Shown piece by piece: positions 1-7,883 of a DNA stretch of 20,817 nt; within the stretch, counting starts at the first letter, position 1, and each line of letters starts with the position of its first letter. The notes below the pieces were generated by a model. The model searched no databases. It was given only the letters and a program-made list of their open reading frames with translations, and had not been told where the DNA came from. The position numbers and the translations under genes were made by a program. The DNA is from Bacillota bacterium. Lineage in GTDB: Bacteria; Bacillota; Clostridia; Clostridiales; Clostridiaceae. The stretch is taken from NCBI GenBank assembly GCA_023435985.1, contig JAEZKY010000095.1, positions 1 through 20,817 on the forward strand, written 5' to 3'.

Positions 1-555
1 TTAAACCCTGGATCATGGATAGAACATTCGAAAAATGTTGCGCTAGCTGCAAGATTAATAGCAGATAAAGACCATGGGCTAAATAGTGAAAAAGCTTATA
101 TATTAGGATTATTACATGATATAGGAAGACGGAAATACATAAGTGGAATGGAGCACGTGCTATATGGTCATGCTTTTATGAAGGAAAAGGATCATGAAGA
201 GGTTGCAAGGATTTGCATGACACATACATTTCCCTATAAAGATGTAAATGCAATTTATGGCAATTGGGATTACAAAAGGGAAGAAGCTGAAATAGTAGAA
301 AAGTATATTAAAGATATTGAATATGATGATTATGATCTTCTAATACAATTATGTGATTCATTTTCAATGCCTGATGGGTTTACATTAATTGAAAAAAGAT
401 TTGTGAATACTGCTTTGAGATCTGGAATTAGTAGTTTGATTGTATATAAATGGAGTGCGGTTATGGATATAAAAAAATATTTTGAAGGTAAAATTGGATG
501 CTCAGTTTATAAGCTACTTCCAAATATCGTTCAAAATACATTTGAGACTTTTTAA
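1..555 (+). CDS. HD-domain hydrolase-like protein (5' truncated by window)
   Basis: The reading frame is open from the first base, so the N-terminus lies outside the window; 184 residues remain. The visible part begins with an EHS...AARLIAD helix and an LLHDIGRR motif, the His and His-Asp pair of the HD metal-dependent phosphohydrolase fold. A later THTF histidine and an LIQLCDSFS aspartate fit the remaining metal ligands. HD proteins of this size hydrolyse nucleotides or phosphate esters in the cytoplasm; the substrate cannot be read here. The internal ATG at 148 lies after the HD motif and is not a credible start. The gene is followed by a hairpin at 572-611, so it probably ends its transcription unit. 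HD assignment is firm; specific function is unknown. Confidence 0.8.
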   Translation, partial: LNPGSWIEHSKNVALAARLIADKDHGLNSEKAYILGLLHDIGRRKYISGMEHVLYGHAFMKEKDHEEVARICMTHTFPYKDVNAIYGNWDYKREEAEIVEKYIKDIEYDDYDLLIQLCDSFSMPDGFTLIEKRFVNTALRSGISSLIVYKWSAVMDIKKYFEGKIGCSVYKLLPNIVQNTFETF

Positions 556-571
556 AGTAAACTATAATCAG

Positions 572-611
572 AAATAGAGATAGTATATAAAAACTAAGAC
601 TATCTCTATTT
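572..611 (+). terminator. Hairpin terminator after the HD-domain gene
   Basis: A perfect 13-bp inverted repeat (arms 572-584 and 599-611) with a 14-base loop starts 17 bases after the stop codon. The right arm ends in TTT but there is no long T run, so termination efficiency is uncertain. Confidence 0.55.
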
Positions 612-640
612 GTGGTTGAGGAGTTTTCCATATTCTATCA

Positions 641-670
641 TTGACAAAATATAGGGGAAATATGCAATAA
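641..670 (+). promoter_or_regulatory. Possible sigma-A promoter of the MBL lipoprotein gene
   Basis: A consensus -35 TTGACA lies at 641-646. The -10 is weak: CAATAA or AATAAT around 665-671 at 18-19 bases spacing. A strong RBS (TAGGAGGAA, about 689-697) and the ATG at 703 follow. Confidence 0.4.
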
Positions 671-702
671 TAGTAGTATTATTTATACTAGGAGGAAATC
701 AA

Positions 703-1620
703 ATGAAGAATAGCAAGAGGATATTAAGTATTTTTCTAATTGTTATACTTTCTACATTATTAATTTCATGCGGAAAAACTAATCAAGATAATAGTAAAAA
801 TACGCAAGTAAGTGGAGTGAAAATACATTATATTGATGTTGGACAAGGAGATAGTGAATTAATTCAAATAGAGGATAAGAATATACTAATTGATGCTGGG
901 ACTAGCGATAAGGAAGCTATAGATTATATTAAATCTATTGGGGTCACTAATCTAGACTATGTAATAGCAACTCATCCACATGAGGATCATATAGGAAGTA
1001 TGGATGACGTTATTAAGGAAGGCAATATTGGAGTATTTTATTCTCCAAAGATTACATACACAACAAAAACATATGAAAATATGGTTAAAGCATTGAAAGA
1101 TAAAAATTTAAAAATTACTGTACCAAAGGTAGGCGATTCTCTTACAATAGGAAATGCAACGCTAACGTTTTTAGCTCCTAATAGCACTGGATATGAGGAC
1201 ATTAATAACTATTCAATTGTTTGTAAGTTAAAGTACGGGAATACAAGTTTTATATTTATGGGAGATGCTGAAGATATAAGTGAAAGTGAAATACTTAAAA
1301 AGCAGCTTGATATACAAGCCGATGTTTTGAAAGTGGGGCATCACGGCAGTAGTTCATCAACTACAAAGGCATTTTTGGATAAGGTAAATCCAAAGTATGC
1401 TGTAATAAGCTGTGGAAAAGCAAATGACTATGGACATCCTCACAAGGAAACTTTAGATAAACTTAATGAAAAAAATATTAACGTATTTAGAACTGATTTG
1501 GAAGGAACAATAGTAGCAACTTCAAATGGTAAGGATATAAAGTTTAATGTCAATCCAGTAGAAAAAAATTCAGATGTACCAGGAAGCCAAGATAAAAAAA
1601 CTATTAAAAAAGAAAATTAA
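703..1620 (+). CDS. ComEC-like metallo-beta-lactamase fold lipoprotein
   Basis: A 305-aa exported hydrolase. Residues 5-22 are a hydrophobic signal ending in the lipobox LISC, with Cys23 as the predicted lipidation site, so the protein is probably anchored on the outer face of the membrane. The body is a metallo-beta-lactamase fold of the ComEC/Rec2 C-terminal type: DVGQGDSELI at 45-54, the metal motif HPHEDH at 91-96, FMGDAE, GHHGSSSS and DYGHPH further on. All expected metal ligands look present. In ComEC the homologous domain is linked to DNA degradation during uptake; in stand-alone lipoproteins the substrate is not established. No ComEC membrane-channel part is present, so this is not a competence channel itself. 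Start chosen on the TAGGAGGAA RBS. It is a single-gene unit followed by a terminator. Confidence 0.85.
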   Translation: MKNSKRILSIFLIVILSTLLISCGKTNQDNSKNTQVSGVKIHYIDVGQGDSELIQIEDKNILIDAGTSDKEAIDYIKSIGVTNLDYVIATHPHEDHIGSMDDVIKEGNIGVFYSPKITYTTKTYENMVKALKDKNLKITVPKVGDSLTIGNATLTFLAPNSTGYEDINNYSIVCKLKYGNTSFIFMGDAEDISESEILKKQLDIQADVLKVGHHGSSSSTTKAFLDKVNPKYAVISCGKANDYGHPHKETLDKLNEKNINVFRTDLEGTIVATSNGKDIKFNVNPVEKNSDVPGSQDKKTIKKEN

Positions 1621-1644
1621 GCAATATAAATTTAGCAAAGCAAG

Positions 1645-1677
1645 AACGCTAAAGAGAGAATTTTTAGGCGTTTTTTT
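1645..1677 (+). terminator. Intrinsic terminator after the MBL gene
   Basis: AACGCTAAA (1645-1653) pairs with TTTAGGCGTT (1663-1672) with one bulged base, and seven Ts (1671-1677) follow. Confidence 0.8.
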
Positions 1678-1847
1678 GTGTAAAAAATATGTAAGATTAT
1701 AGAATGATTATATTATTAAGAATAAACTGTGAGTTTATAATAATTTTAACAATATGTCTTTATGTTGAATTTTATGTAACAATTTGCTAGTATGAGTATG
1801 TACTTCAAAATAATTTTATATAAATATTAATTAACATTCAATTATCA

Positions 1848-1866
1848 TTTATACGGTGTGTATAAA
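1848..1866 (+). repeat. Short inverted repeat upstream of the TPR-like gene
   Basis: TTTATAC (1848-1854) and GTATAAA (1860-1866) flank GGTGT, 38 bases before the start codon. It could be a small operator or a leader hairpin. In such AT-rich sequence it may be chance. Confidence 0.3.
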
Positions 1867-1903
1867 TAAATATTTTTATGTAAGTTTTTAAGGAGGAAAC
1901 TAC

Positions 1904-3016
1904 TTGCTTGATTTTGAGTTAGAAATAGAAAAGATGCAGCCAATCAATATAAAAAATTTTGAATTTACCTCATATAAAATAGATGAAAAGATTAAAAAGT
2001 CTATTATTTTATATAATACGGCGATTGGAGAAATGAAAAAAAATAAGTTAAATTTAGCAATAGATGATTTGAAAAAAGCTTTATCATATAACAAAAGTTT
2101 TTTTGAAGCAAGCAAATTTATCGGATTATGTTATGTTAATATTGGAGAATATAGAAAGGCTAAAAAGATATTTAGAAAGTTAGCTAAGAATGAGATGTTT
2201 AAAGAGTTAGCCAAAGAATACTTAGAAAATATAGAATTTAAACAAATTATATCCAAAACTTCAGGAGATATAGTAGAAGTTAATTGCATCTATAATGAAG
2301 CAATTAATAGAAAGAGAACACCAGTAAAAGGTGTTATTCTTGCATTATCAATTATTGTGATTATTATAGGAGGAGTTTATATTGATTATTTTAATCCATT
2401 AAATATTAAAGAAGTTTTAGGAAAGTTTAAATATGGCAATGAAGTAATCGCTTCTGATGAAAAAGATAATAAAAATTTAGATAAAAATAATAGTTTACCT
2501 GAATCAGAAAAAAATGATATTACTTATGAAGAAAATGAAATTTCTACAAAAGATTTGGATAGTACAAAGCCTAATGTAGATGGTAATCAGGATGAAAATA
2601 ACACTATCAATATGATAAGTGAAGCAGAGACATATTTTAATGACGAAGATTATGAAAAATCAGCTAGTATATTAATAAGCATGAGAAATATGAATTTGGA
2701 TAATGAAACAAAATTAAAGTTTGATAGATTATGGCAGGATATAAGTACTAGTAAGGTATGGAATATATACAATGATGGAAACCAATTATATAAGAAAGGG
2801 AATTATGATGAGGCATTACCTAAAATTAAAATAGCTTCTGAAATCAATACTGATTTAGATATTATGCCTTGGGCTATTTTCCAAGTAGGAATGTGTTATA
2901 AGGAAACTAGAGAGTATGAGAATGCTCTTATATATTTTCATAAAGTAATAGATAACTATCCTAAATCAGCATATGTTTCAAACGCTAAAATGATGATAAG
3001 TCAAATAGGACATTAG
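1904..3016 (+). CDS. Single-pass membrane protein with TPR-like repeats on both sides
   Basis: A 370-aa protein starting at TTG, chosen because AGGAGG (1891-1896) sits 7 bases upstream. Residues about 30-115 are helical repeats of TPR type (for example LAIDDLKKALSYNKSFFEAS and YRKAKKIFRKLA). Residues 142-161 form one transmembrane helix preceded by basic residues (NRKRTPVK), predicting a cytoplasmic N-terminus. A charged, Asn/Asp/Glu-rich linker (about 175-230) follows. A second TPR-like set (about 232-368) ends in FQVGMCYKETREYENALIYF and IDNYPKSAYVSNAKMMISQI, resembling YbgF/BamD-type repeats, and would be extracytoplasmic. It is probably a scaffold for protein-protein contacts; no catalytic motif is visible. 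It is alone in its transcription unit. Confidence 0.7.
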   Translation: MLDFELEIEKMQPINIKNFEFTSYKIDEKIKKSIILYNTAIGEMKKNKLNLAIDDLKKALSYNKSFFEASKFIGLCYVNIGEYRKAKKIFRKLAKNEMFKELAKEYLENIEFKQIISKTSGDIVEVNCIYNEAINRKRTPVKGVILALSIIVIIIGGVYIDYFNPLNIKEVLGKFKYGNEVIASDEKDNKNLDKNNSLPESEKNDITYEENEISTKDLDSTKPNVDGNQDENNTINMISEAETYFNDEDYEKSASILISMRNMNLDNETKLKFDRLWQDISTSKVWNIYNDGNQLYKKGNYDEALPKIKIASEINTDLDIMPWAIFQVGMCYKETREYENALIYFHKVIDNYPKSAYVSNAKMMISQIGH

Positions 3017-3034
3017 ATTAATTGAAAATAAATA

Positions 3035-3078
3035 ATAAGCAGAAGAGACAGCAGATAAATGCTGTCTCTTCTGCTTAT
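3035..3078. terminator. Perfect 19-bp stem hairpin (terminator)
   Basis: Arms 3035-3053 and 3060-3078 are perfectly complementary with a 6-base loop, starting 19 bases after the TPR-like gene. No T run follows on the plus strand; the T-rich side is on the minus strand. It is an unusually stable hairpin for this sequence, so transcription termination or mRNA 3'-end protection is likely. Confidence 0.65.
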
Positions 3079-3202
3079 AGCATAATATTAATAATTGATT
3101 TTATAGTAAGTTAATGGTAAAAATGGTATAAGATATAAATTTAAGATAAGGATTATAATAAAAATCTTTAAATTCAAAATATAGGAAGAGGGGAACTTTA
3201 TT

Positions 3203-3814
3203 ATGAATCAAAAAGAAAGGATGTTATCGGGACTTCCATATAAAGCATGGTTAGATGGATTGATAGAAGAACGAATGAAAAATAAGCAGAAGATATATGA
3301 GTTTAACTTGTGCAGACCAGATGAAAAAGAAAAAATAGAAAAATTGACAAGAGAAATTCTATATAAGGTGGGTTCTAATGTTCATATTGAAGCACCATTT
3401 CACTGTGATTATGGTAAAAATATTCAAATTGGAGACAATTTCTTTGCAAACTATAACTGCACTATTTTAGATGTGGGAAAAGTCATTATAGGAGATAATG
3501 TGCAATTTGCACCTAATGTAGCATTATACACTGCAGGACATCCAATTCATCCTGATTCAAGGAATTCTGGATATGAGTATGGGATAAGCATAACCATTGG
3601 TAATAATGTTTGGCTTGGAGGAAATGTTATAGTTAATCCAGGAGTGCATATTGGTAATAATGTGGTTATTGGTTCAGGAAGTGTAGTTACTAAGGACATA
3701 CCTGACAACATGATTGCAGCTGGCAATCCATGCAAGATTATTCGTGAAATTACAGAAGAAGACCGGAAATATTACTATAAAAATAATATCTTCGATGTTG
3801 ATGATTACAAATAG
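3203..3814 (+). CDS. Maltose/galactoside-type sugar O-acetyltransferase
   Basis: A 203-aa member of the Maa/LacA/NodL family, which moves an acetyl group from acetyl-CoA to a sugar hydroxyl in the cytoplasm. The N-terminus (MNQKERMLSGLPYKAW...) is the family's helical Mac domain. From about residue 65 there are left-handed beta-helix hexapeptide repeats (IQIGDNF, VIIGDNVQF, ITIGNNVWLGGNVIV, VHIGNNVVIGSGSVV). The catalytic His lies in TAGHPIHP, and the closing AAGNPCKIIREI is typical. Length is normal. Start ATG at 3203 has a purine-rich RBS (GAGGGG). The acceptor sugar cannot be told from sequence, so no gene symbol is given. It is a monocistronic unit between two hairpins. Confidence 0.88.
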   Translation: MNQKERMLSGLPYKAWLDGLIEERMKNKQKIYEFNLCRPDEKEKIEKLTREILYKVGSNVHIEAPFHCDYGKNIQIGDNFFANYNCTILDVGKVIIGDNVQFAPNVALYTAGHPIHPDSRNSGYEYGISITIGNNVWLGGNVIVNPGVHIGNNVVIGSGSVVTKDIPDNMIAAGNPCKIIREITEEDRKYYYKNNIFDVDDYK

Positions 3815-3816
3815 TT

Positions 3817-3854
3817 AAATAAACTCTAATATTATTAAAGAGAAGCGTTTATTT
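3817..3854 (+). terminator. Probable terminator after the acetyltransferase
   Basis: AAATAAAC (3817-3824) pairs with GTTTATTT (3847-3854), with an inner TCT/AGA pairing possible. The right arm is T-rich. Moderate stability only. Confidence 0.45.
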
Positions 3855-4005
3855 TCGATTGTATAAAATTTAGTTAGGTTCATATAGTGTGTAATTATAT
3901 AAGGTTATGGGCGATGTAATATTATTTTCGAATATTTATTTGTTTTTTAGAAAATATAATATAAACGAAGGAAGAAATAGTATAAATATTACAGGAGTAT
4001 TAATT

Positions 4006-4461
4006 ATGGATATATATTTAATGGATAGTAATGTAGTAATATATCTTTGGAGGTATTATCCAAATGTTATTGACCAATTGATAAAAGATACTAAGATTAA
4101 AATACTAGAAGAAATTAGTCAAGAATTGGCCTTAAAGGAGATACAAGAATACAAGGGACAGCATGTATTGTCAGAAAGATTCTGCAAGTTGTTGCCTTTG
4201 ATTATAAAAGTAGATAAGAAAGATATTGAAGAATTCTATGTATCGTTAAACATAAAGTACTCTAGAAAAGGAAATGCATATTACAATAATACAGAAAAAC
4301 TGTCAGAAAATAATTTAATACTTCTATATACTTGTCATGTATATGACGAGTTTATGCTTGTAACAGAAGATAAATATTTATTTAATACTGCAATTCATGT
4401 TTTGGGAGCAGAAAGGGTAATCAACATAAGTACGTTGATGAAAAAAATAATCTTAACGTAA
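4006..4461 (+). CDS. PIN-domain protein, VapC-like, without visible antitoxin
   Basis: A 151-aa protein. The frame is open from 3907, but ATG 4006 has an ACAGGAGT RBS and starts exactly at the PIN-like first strand (MDIYLMDSNVVIYL). The conserved acidic residues of a PIN nuclease can be placed: Asp7 in MDSNVVI, a glutamate in EEISQELALKE (about 38-42), an acidic position in KLSENNLILLYTC, and LVTEDKYL near the end. PIN proteins cut RNA using Mg2+ and are often VapC toxins. No small antitoxin ORF with its own RBS lies within 190 bases upstream, and the middle diverges from classic VapC. It could be an orphan toxin or a housekeeping PIN protein. The fold call is moderate; the toxin role is unproven. 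Confidence 0.55.
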   Translation: MDIYLMDSNVVIYLWRYYPNVIDQLIKDTKIKILEEISQELALKEIQEYKGQHVLSERFCKLLPLIIKVDKKDIEEFYVSLNIKYSRKGNAYYNNTEKLSENNLILLYTCHVYDEFMLVTEDKYLFNTAIHVLGAERVINISTLMKKIILT

Positions 4462-4465
4462 ATTT

Positions 4466-4490
4466 AAGCAAATGATAAAGTTTTTTGCTT
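4466..4490 (+). terminator. Weak hairpin after the PIN gene
   Basis: AAGCAAA (4466-4472) pairs with TTTGCTT (4484-4490). The T run precedes rather than follows the right arm, so this is only a candidate. Confidence 0.3.
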
Positions 4491-4534
4491 CTTTATATTT
4501 ATAATTTTATAGAAAGGTAATTACTGGTGTTTAC

Positions 4535-4563
4535 TTAAAACGATTGGAATTATATGCTATAAT
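4535..4563 (+). promoter_or_regulatory. Extended -10 promoter for the small membrane protein
   Basis: TGCTATAAT (4555-4563) is a full extended -10. The -35 at 17-base spacing is TTAAAA (4535-4540), poor but tolerable with an extended -10. Confidence 0.5.
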
Positions 4564-4637
4564 GTAAATTAAAGGATGGAATGCAAAGAAAGTATTTATT
4601 AAAGCTTAAAATAACTATTTTTAGGAAGGTGATTGGT

Positions 4638-4937
4638 ATGAAGGCGGTGCAGCAAAAAGAAATTAGCAGGAAAAATAATGAAAAAATTGAACCAAGTAAA
4701 AAGAATACCAGCATGATATTAGCTGCATTTATGATTTTTATTTTGCCTATAATAATTATATTTGTTGGAGTATTTATAGGAGGAAGTATAGGGGAGGCTG
4801 TTAATGGGTTGGTTATAATCTTTCAAATTATTGGAGGAATAATTGGACTTGTAATAGCAGGCATTATAGTAAAAATATTTGATAAGTTTTCTAAAATAGA
4901 TAAAAATGCTGAAAAAATTCATTGGGATGATTTATAA
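4638..4937 (+). CDS. Small two-helix membrane protein, faintly RseC/MucC-like
   Basis: A 99-aa protein. ATG 4638 is preferred over the upstream in-frame ATG 4581 because AGGAAGGTG (4622-4630) precedes it at normal spacing. Residues 1-24 are polar and basic. Two hydrophobic helices follow: about 25-50 (AAFMIFILPIIIIFVGVF) and about 60-82 (IIFQIIGGIIGLVIAGIIV). A charged tail KIFDKFSKIDKNAEKIHWDDL ends it. The LPIIIIFVGVFIGG...GGIIGLVIAGIIV layout resembles the membrane half of RseC/MucC proteins, but the N-terminal cysteine domain of that family is absent, so the resemblance may be only compositional. Function unknown. It converges on the MCP gene across a shared terminator. Confidence 0.6.
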   Translation: MKAVQQKEISRKNNEKIEPSKKNTSMILAAFMIFILPIIIIFVGVFIGGSIGEAVNGLVIIFQIIGGIIGLVIAGIIVKIFDKFSKIDKNAEKIHWDDL

Positions 4938-4939
4938 GA

Positions 4940-4981
4940 AAACAGCTGCCTTAAAATTAGATTATAGGGCAGCTGTTTTTT
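4940..4981. terminator. Bidirectional terminator between convergent genes
   Basis: AAACAGCTGCC (4940-4950) pairs perfectly with GGCAGCTGTTT (4968-4978). Ts follow on the plus strand (to 4981) and As precede, giving Ts on the minus strand. It lies between the stops of the small membrane protein and the MCP. Confidence 0.88.
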
Positions 4982-4987
4982 AGAAAA

Positions 4988-6703
4988 TTATATTTTGAAT
5001 TTTTGGATCATTTCACTAAGTTTTTGTGAAAGTTCAGCTTGACTTTGGGATGATTTTGCAACATCACTCACAGCAACAGTTACTTCATTAACACTACTAG
5101 AAATTTCTTCAGTACCACCTGCAGATTCCTGAGCTACAGCTGATACATTTTGTACTGCACTACTTACCTGCATTACTAAGTCATCTATCTGCTTGGAAGA
5201 TGAAGCAAAGTTCTTTATAATATTATTCATAAATTCGGAATCTTTTTCATATTGAAGTCCGGTATCCATAAGGAGTTCATAACTAGGCCTTACATTATTA
5301 GACATAAATTCAAGGACATCTTGTCCACTCTTTGAAAGTCTTTCAAAAGCTGCTTGAACTTGTGATACCATATTTTGAATGCTGCTTACAGCTTCAGAAG
5401 ACTGTTCGGCAAGCTTTCTAACTTCATCTGCAACCACAGCAAATCCTTTGCCTTGTTCCCCAGCTCTTGCAGCTTCTATAGCTGCATTTAAAGCTAATAA
5501 GTTAGTTTGTTCTGCAATACTTCCAATAGAGTCGGCCATAGTTTTAACTTCTGCAACAACTTTGGCATCCTTTATAGCGTTTAAAATATTTGAGCGATTT
5601 TCTTCATAAATTAAATTACTTTGTTCAATATTTTGTGATGCTTTCATTTTTATATCAATAGCACGGTTCTTTATTTCAGTTATAGATATCATTGCATTAT
5701 CTGCTTCTTTAGCTAATATGCTGGTAGTAGAAGTTATTTCCTCGGTTGAGGCAGTTACTTCTTCTGAAGTCGCGCTTAGATCTTGAACACCTTTAGATAT
5801 TTGTTCTGTGGATTCACTTACTACTTCCATTTTTGAAGAAATTTCTTCAGTAGTTGCAGAAAGTTCTTCGCTTGTTGCACTTATATCACTTGAACTATTC
5901 ATTATTTCAAGGATTAATTTTTGGATATTTTCCTTTGCTGAATTTAGTGCTTTTGAAAGATTTCCTATTTCATCTTTAGTATCAGTATCTATTGATTTAG
6001 TTAAATCACCTTGTCCAAGCGCTTCGGCGAATAAGAGAACTTTATTTACTTGCTTAGAAATCATAAGTGATATCAACAAGCCTAATACAACTGCAAGAAT
6101 TAAACCTATTGAGATTATCAAGGTTGTACTAGTTAAGGAACTTTTATATGTTAAATTATTTTTATTGTAAGCGTCATCTGACTGAGAGACGTTATTTTGT
6201 ATTAATTTATCCATGTCATCATATATTTTTTTTCTTGTCTCGGTAATTTTGTCAAAATTTGCATCGGCTGCATCATAATCATTCTTATCAATTAATGATA
6301 CTATTGCATTTATATTAGAAGAATATGAATCTCTATTTAGTTTTAAGTCTGAAAAAGCAGATTCTTCTGATTGTGAAAGTAAAGAAGTTTCATATTTACT
6401 AATGAGATCATCGTTTTCATTAATTAATTGAGATATTTCTTTTTTGATGCTTTCATTTTGATTATTTTTATTCTGTTGATAAACAAGCTTTAATAAATCT
6501 GAGCGAATATCTCCAAAATTTAATTTTATGGTATTTAATGTTTTAATTGACTCTAAATTATAATCATGCATGGTGCCAGCATTGGAATTTATTATATTCA
6601 TGTTACGAAGTCCATTAACTCCAACTAAGCATATTAATAGTGCAACTAAGATGAAAGAAGAGATTAACTTAGGGGCTATTTTTAGATTTTTAAACCATTT
6701 CAT
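4988..6703 (-). CDS. Methyl-accepting chemotaxis protein (4HB sensor, HAMP)
   Basis: A 571-aa transmembrane chemoreceptor. The N-terminus has a TM helix (about 12-30), an extracellular all-helical 4HB_MCP-type sensor (about 31-185), and TM2 (about 190-213). A HAMP segment follows (ISKQVNKVLLFAEALGQGDLTKSI), then the cytoplasmic signalling coiled coil. The conserved hairpin tip is clear: EQTNLLALNAAIEAARAGEQ followed by GKGFAVVADEVRKLAEQS. It would couple through CheW to CheA and be methylated by CheR; Gln/Glu-rich stretches on either side of the tip are candidate methylation regions. No CheW-tethering or C-terminal pentapeptide is seen. The ligand is unknown. Start ATG has AAGGAG upstream. 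It is monocistronic, divergent from the recombinase gene. Highly confident. Confidence 0.95.
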   Translation of the reverse strand: MKWFKNLKIAPKLISSFILVALLICLVGVNGLRNMNIINSNAGTMHDYNLESIKTLNTIKLNFGDIRSDLLKLVYQQNKNNQNESIKKEISQLINENDDLISKYETSLLSQSEESAFSDLKLNRDSYSSNINAIVSLIDKNDYDAADANFDKITETRKKIYDDMDKLIQNNVSQSDDAYNKNNLTYKSSLTSTTLIISIGLILAVVLGLLISLMISKQVNKVLLFAEALGQGDLTKSIDTDTKDEIGNLSKALNSAKENIQKLILEIMNSSSDISATSEELSATTEEISSKMEVVSESTEQISKGVQDLSATSEEVTASTEEITSTTSILAKEADNAMISITEIKNRAIDIKMKASQNIEQSNLIYEENRSNILNAIKDAKVVAEVKTMADSIGSIAEQTNLLALNAAIEAARAGEQGKGFAVVADEVRKLAEQSSEAVSSIQNMVSQVQAAFERLSKSGQDVLEFMSNNVRPSYELLMDTGLQYEKDSEFMNNIIKNFASSSKQIDDLVMQVSSAVQNVSAVAQESAGGTEEISSSVNEVTVAVSDVAKSSQSQAELSQKLSEMIQKFKI

Positions 6704-6793
6704 AAATTTTACTCCTTAAATTCATATTATGTAAGCTTTATTTTAGTAAATATTTATATTGTAAGATATATAAGTTGAATTTATTTTCACCTC

Positions 6794-6823
6794 CTTATAA
6801 GTTAAAATAGAAGAATTTGTTAA
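6794..6823 (-). promoter_or_regulatory. Candidate sigma-A promoter for the MCP gene
   Basis: On the minus strand, TTAACA (6823-6818) and TATAAG (6799-6794) are separated by 18 bases, giving a leader of about 85 bases. No sigma-D motility-type promoter was recognised. Confidence 0.35.
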
Positions 6824-6855
6824 AAGTTAAGAGTTATAATGGCATAATATTCTTT

Positions 6856-6884
6856 TTGACAGTTATTTTGATTGAATGTATCAT
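6856..6884 (+). promoter_or_regulatory. Candidate distal sigma-A promoter toward the recombinase
   Basis: TTGACA (6856-6861) and TATCAT (6879-6884) are separated by 17 bases. It would give a leader of about 225 bases ahead of the recombinase. Confidence 0.4.
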
Positions 6885-7034
6885 GTATATGGAACAATAT
6901 AAATATTCTGTCTTATTAAATCACACATATTTTTAATTCAAATCAATAATTTTGCTTAAAAGATCCATATAAAGGAATGCTACCCTAAAAAATCACAAAT
7001 TTTTATCCTATAATATGCAAAAAAATATCAGATG

Positions 7035-7064
7035 TTGGAATCTATATGACTATTATGCTATAAT
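7035..7064 (+). promoter_or_regulatory. Proximal promoter of the tyrosine recombinase
   Basis: TTGGAA (7035-7040), an 18-base spacer and TATAAT (7059-7064) with an upstream TG (7056-7057) form an extended -10 promoter about 50 bases before the GTG start. Confidence 0.6.
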
Positions 7065-7116
7065 AAATTAAACAAAATATTTATAATGTCTAATTTTTAC
7101 GAAGGAGAATATTATT

Positions 7117-7713
7117 GTGAGAAATGATGATACTAAAATTAAATATTTCACTCAACAGGAAACTAAAAGACTTTTTGAAGCTATAGAAGGTTTTAAAAGT
7201 ATACATATAATTAGGGATTTGGCAATTTTCAGAGTTGCATATAGATGTGGATTAAGAGCTTCAGAAATCGCTTTAATAACATTACAAGATTATAACAAAA
7301 TTAAAGGCGAAATATATTGTAAAAGATTAAAGGGCAGTAAAAATAATACAATAAGACTTGATGATAAAACAAAATTTGTACTAGATAAGTATATTGAAGA
7401 CAGTAACATAATAATTGATAATGAACCAATATTTAAAAGTCAAAAAAATAATCCAATTTCTAGGCAGACCCTTGATTATTTAATAAAAAAATATTGTGAA
7501 ATTGCTAATATTTCTGACAAGAGTAAGTATCACTTTCATGCAATTAAACACACTACAGCTGTACATTTAGCTGAATCTGATATGGATATTAAAGAACTGC
7601 AGTGGTGGCTTGGGCATAAATCTGTTACTAATACTGAGATATACTTTCAGTTTACTACAAAGCAGCAGGAAAGAATGTATCTAAAGCTTTCTCATAAAAG
7701 TGAAATGGTTTAA
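7117..7713 (+). CDS. FimB/FimE-sized tyrosine recombinase with Lys at second Arg position
   Basis: A 198-aa protein consisting only of the catalytic domain of the phage-integrase family, without an N-terminal core-binding domain; this matches the size of the FimB/FimE DNA invertases. Start GTG 7117 follows GAAGGAG. Active-site residues fall at Arg47 (YRCGLRASE), Lys72 (RLKGSK), His141, His167 (LGHKSV) and the nucleophile Tyr176 (TEIY). Positions 47, 141, 144 and 176 coincide with FimB/FimE numbering. The expected H-x-x-R is HAIKH, so residue 144 is Lys rather than Arg. The reaction would be DNA cleavage through a 3'-phosphotyrosine. No partner transposase, phage gene or convincing inverted-repeat target lies next to it. 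Family call is firm; substrate unknown. Confidence 0.88.
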   Translation: MRNDDTKIKYFTQQETKRLFEAIEGFKSIHIIRDLAIFRVAYRCGLRASEIALITLQDYNKIKGEIYCKRLKGSKNNTIRLDDKTKFVLDKYIEDSNIIIDNEPIFKSQKNNPISRQTLDYLIKKYCEIANISDKSKYHFHAIKHTTAVHLAESDMDIKELQWWLGHKSVTNTEIYFQFTTKQQERMYLKLSHKSEMV

Positions 7714-7824
7714 GTAAAAGTTCTTCTATGTAGTATTTATATGAAAAATTTAAATAGATATTTATGTTTATAGTAATAAAGATAAGAATATAGCTATATT
7801 TTTAATTATTTTAATGCAATGAAA

Positions 7825-7852
7825 TGGGAAAGTATTAGAAGGTACTTTCCCA
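7825..7852. terminator. Hairpin between convergent recombinase and reductase genes
   Basis: TGGGAAAGTA (7825-7834) pairs perfectly with TACTTTCCCA (7843-7852) across an 8-base loop. It is 31 bases beyond the reductase stop on the minus strand, with only weak T content after it. Confidence 0.55.
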
Positions 7853-7883
7853 AATATAAATTACTAAAAATTGATTCATATAT

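Larger units (their letters stand above)
6704..7116. other. 413-base divergent intergenic region
   Basis: The region lies between the MCP (minus) and the recombinase (plus). It holds promoter candidates in both directions (listed separately) and a perfect Shine-Dalgarno AAGGAGGTG on the minus strand (6796-6788) with no usable start codon behind it. I see no ORF, tRNA or convincing long inverted repeat that could be a recombinase switch site. Confidence 0.6.

Noticed and set aside
6788..6796. Perfect AAGGAGGTG Shine-Dalgarno on the minus strand, also readable as a 16S anti-SD on the plus strand
   Set aside because: The only start is a GTG overlapping the SD and giving 15 residues. Chance or a relic is simpler; the plus-strand promoters lie downstream of it.
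6704..7883. Invertible DNA element around the FimB-like recombinase
   Set aside because: By eye I found no long paired inverted repeats flanking a promoter here; AT-rich short matches only.
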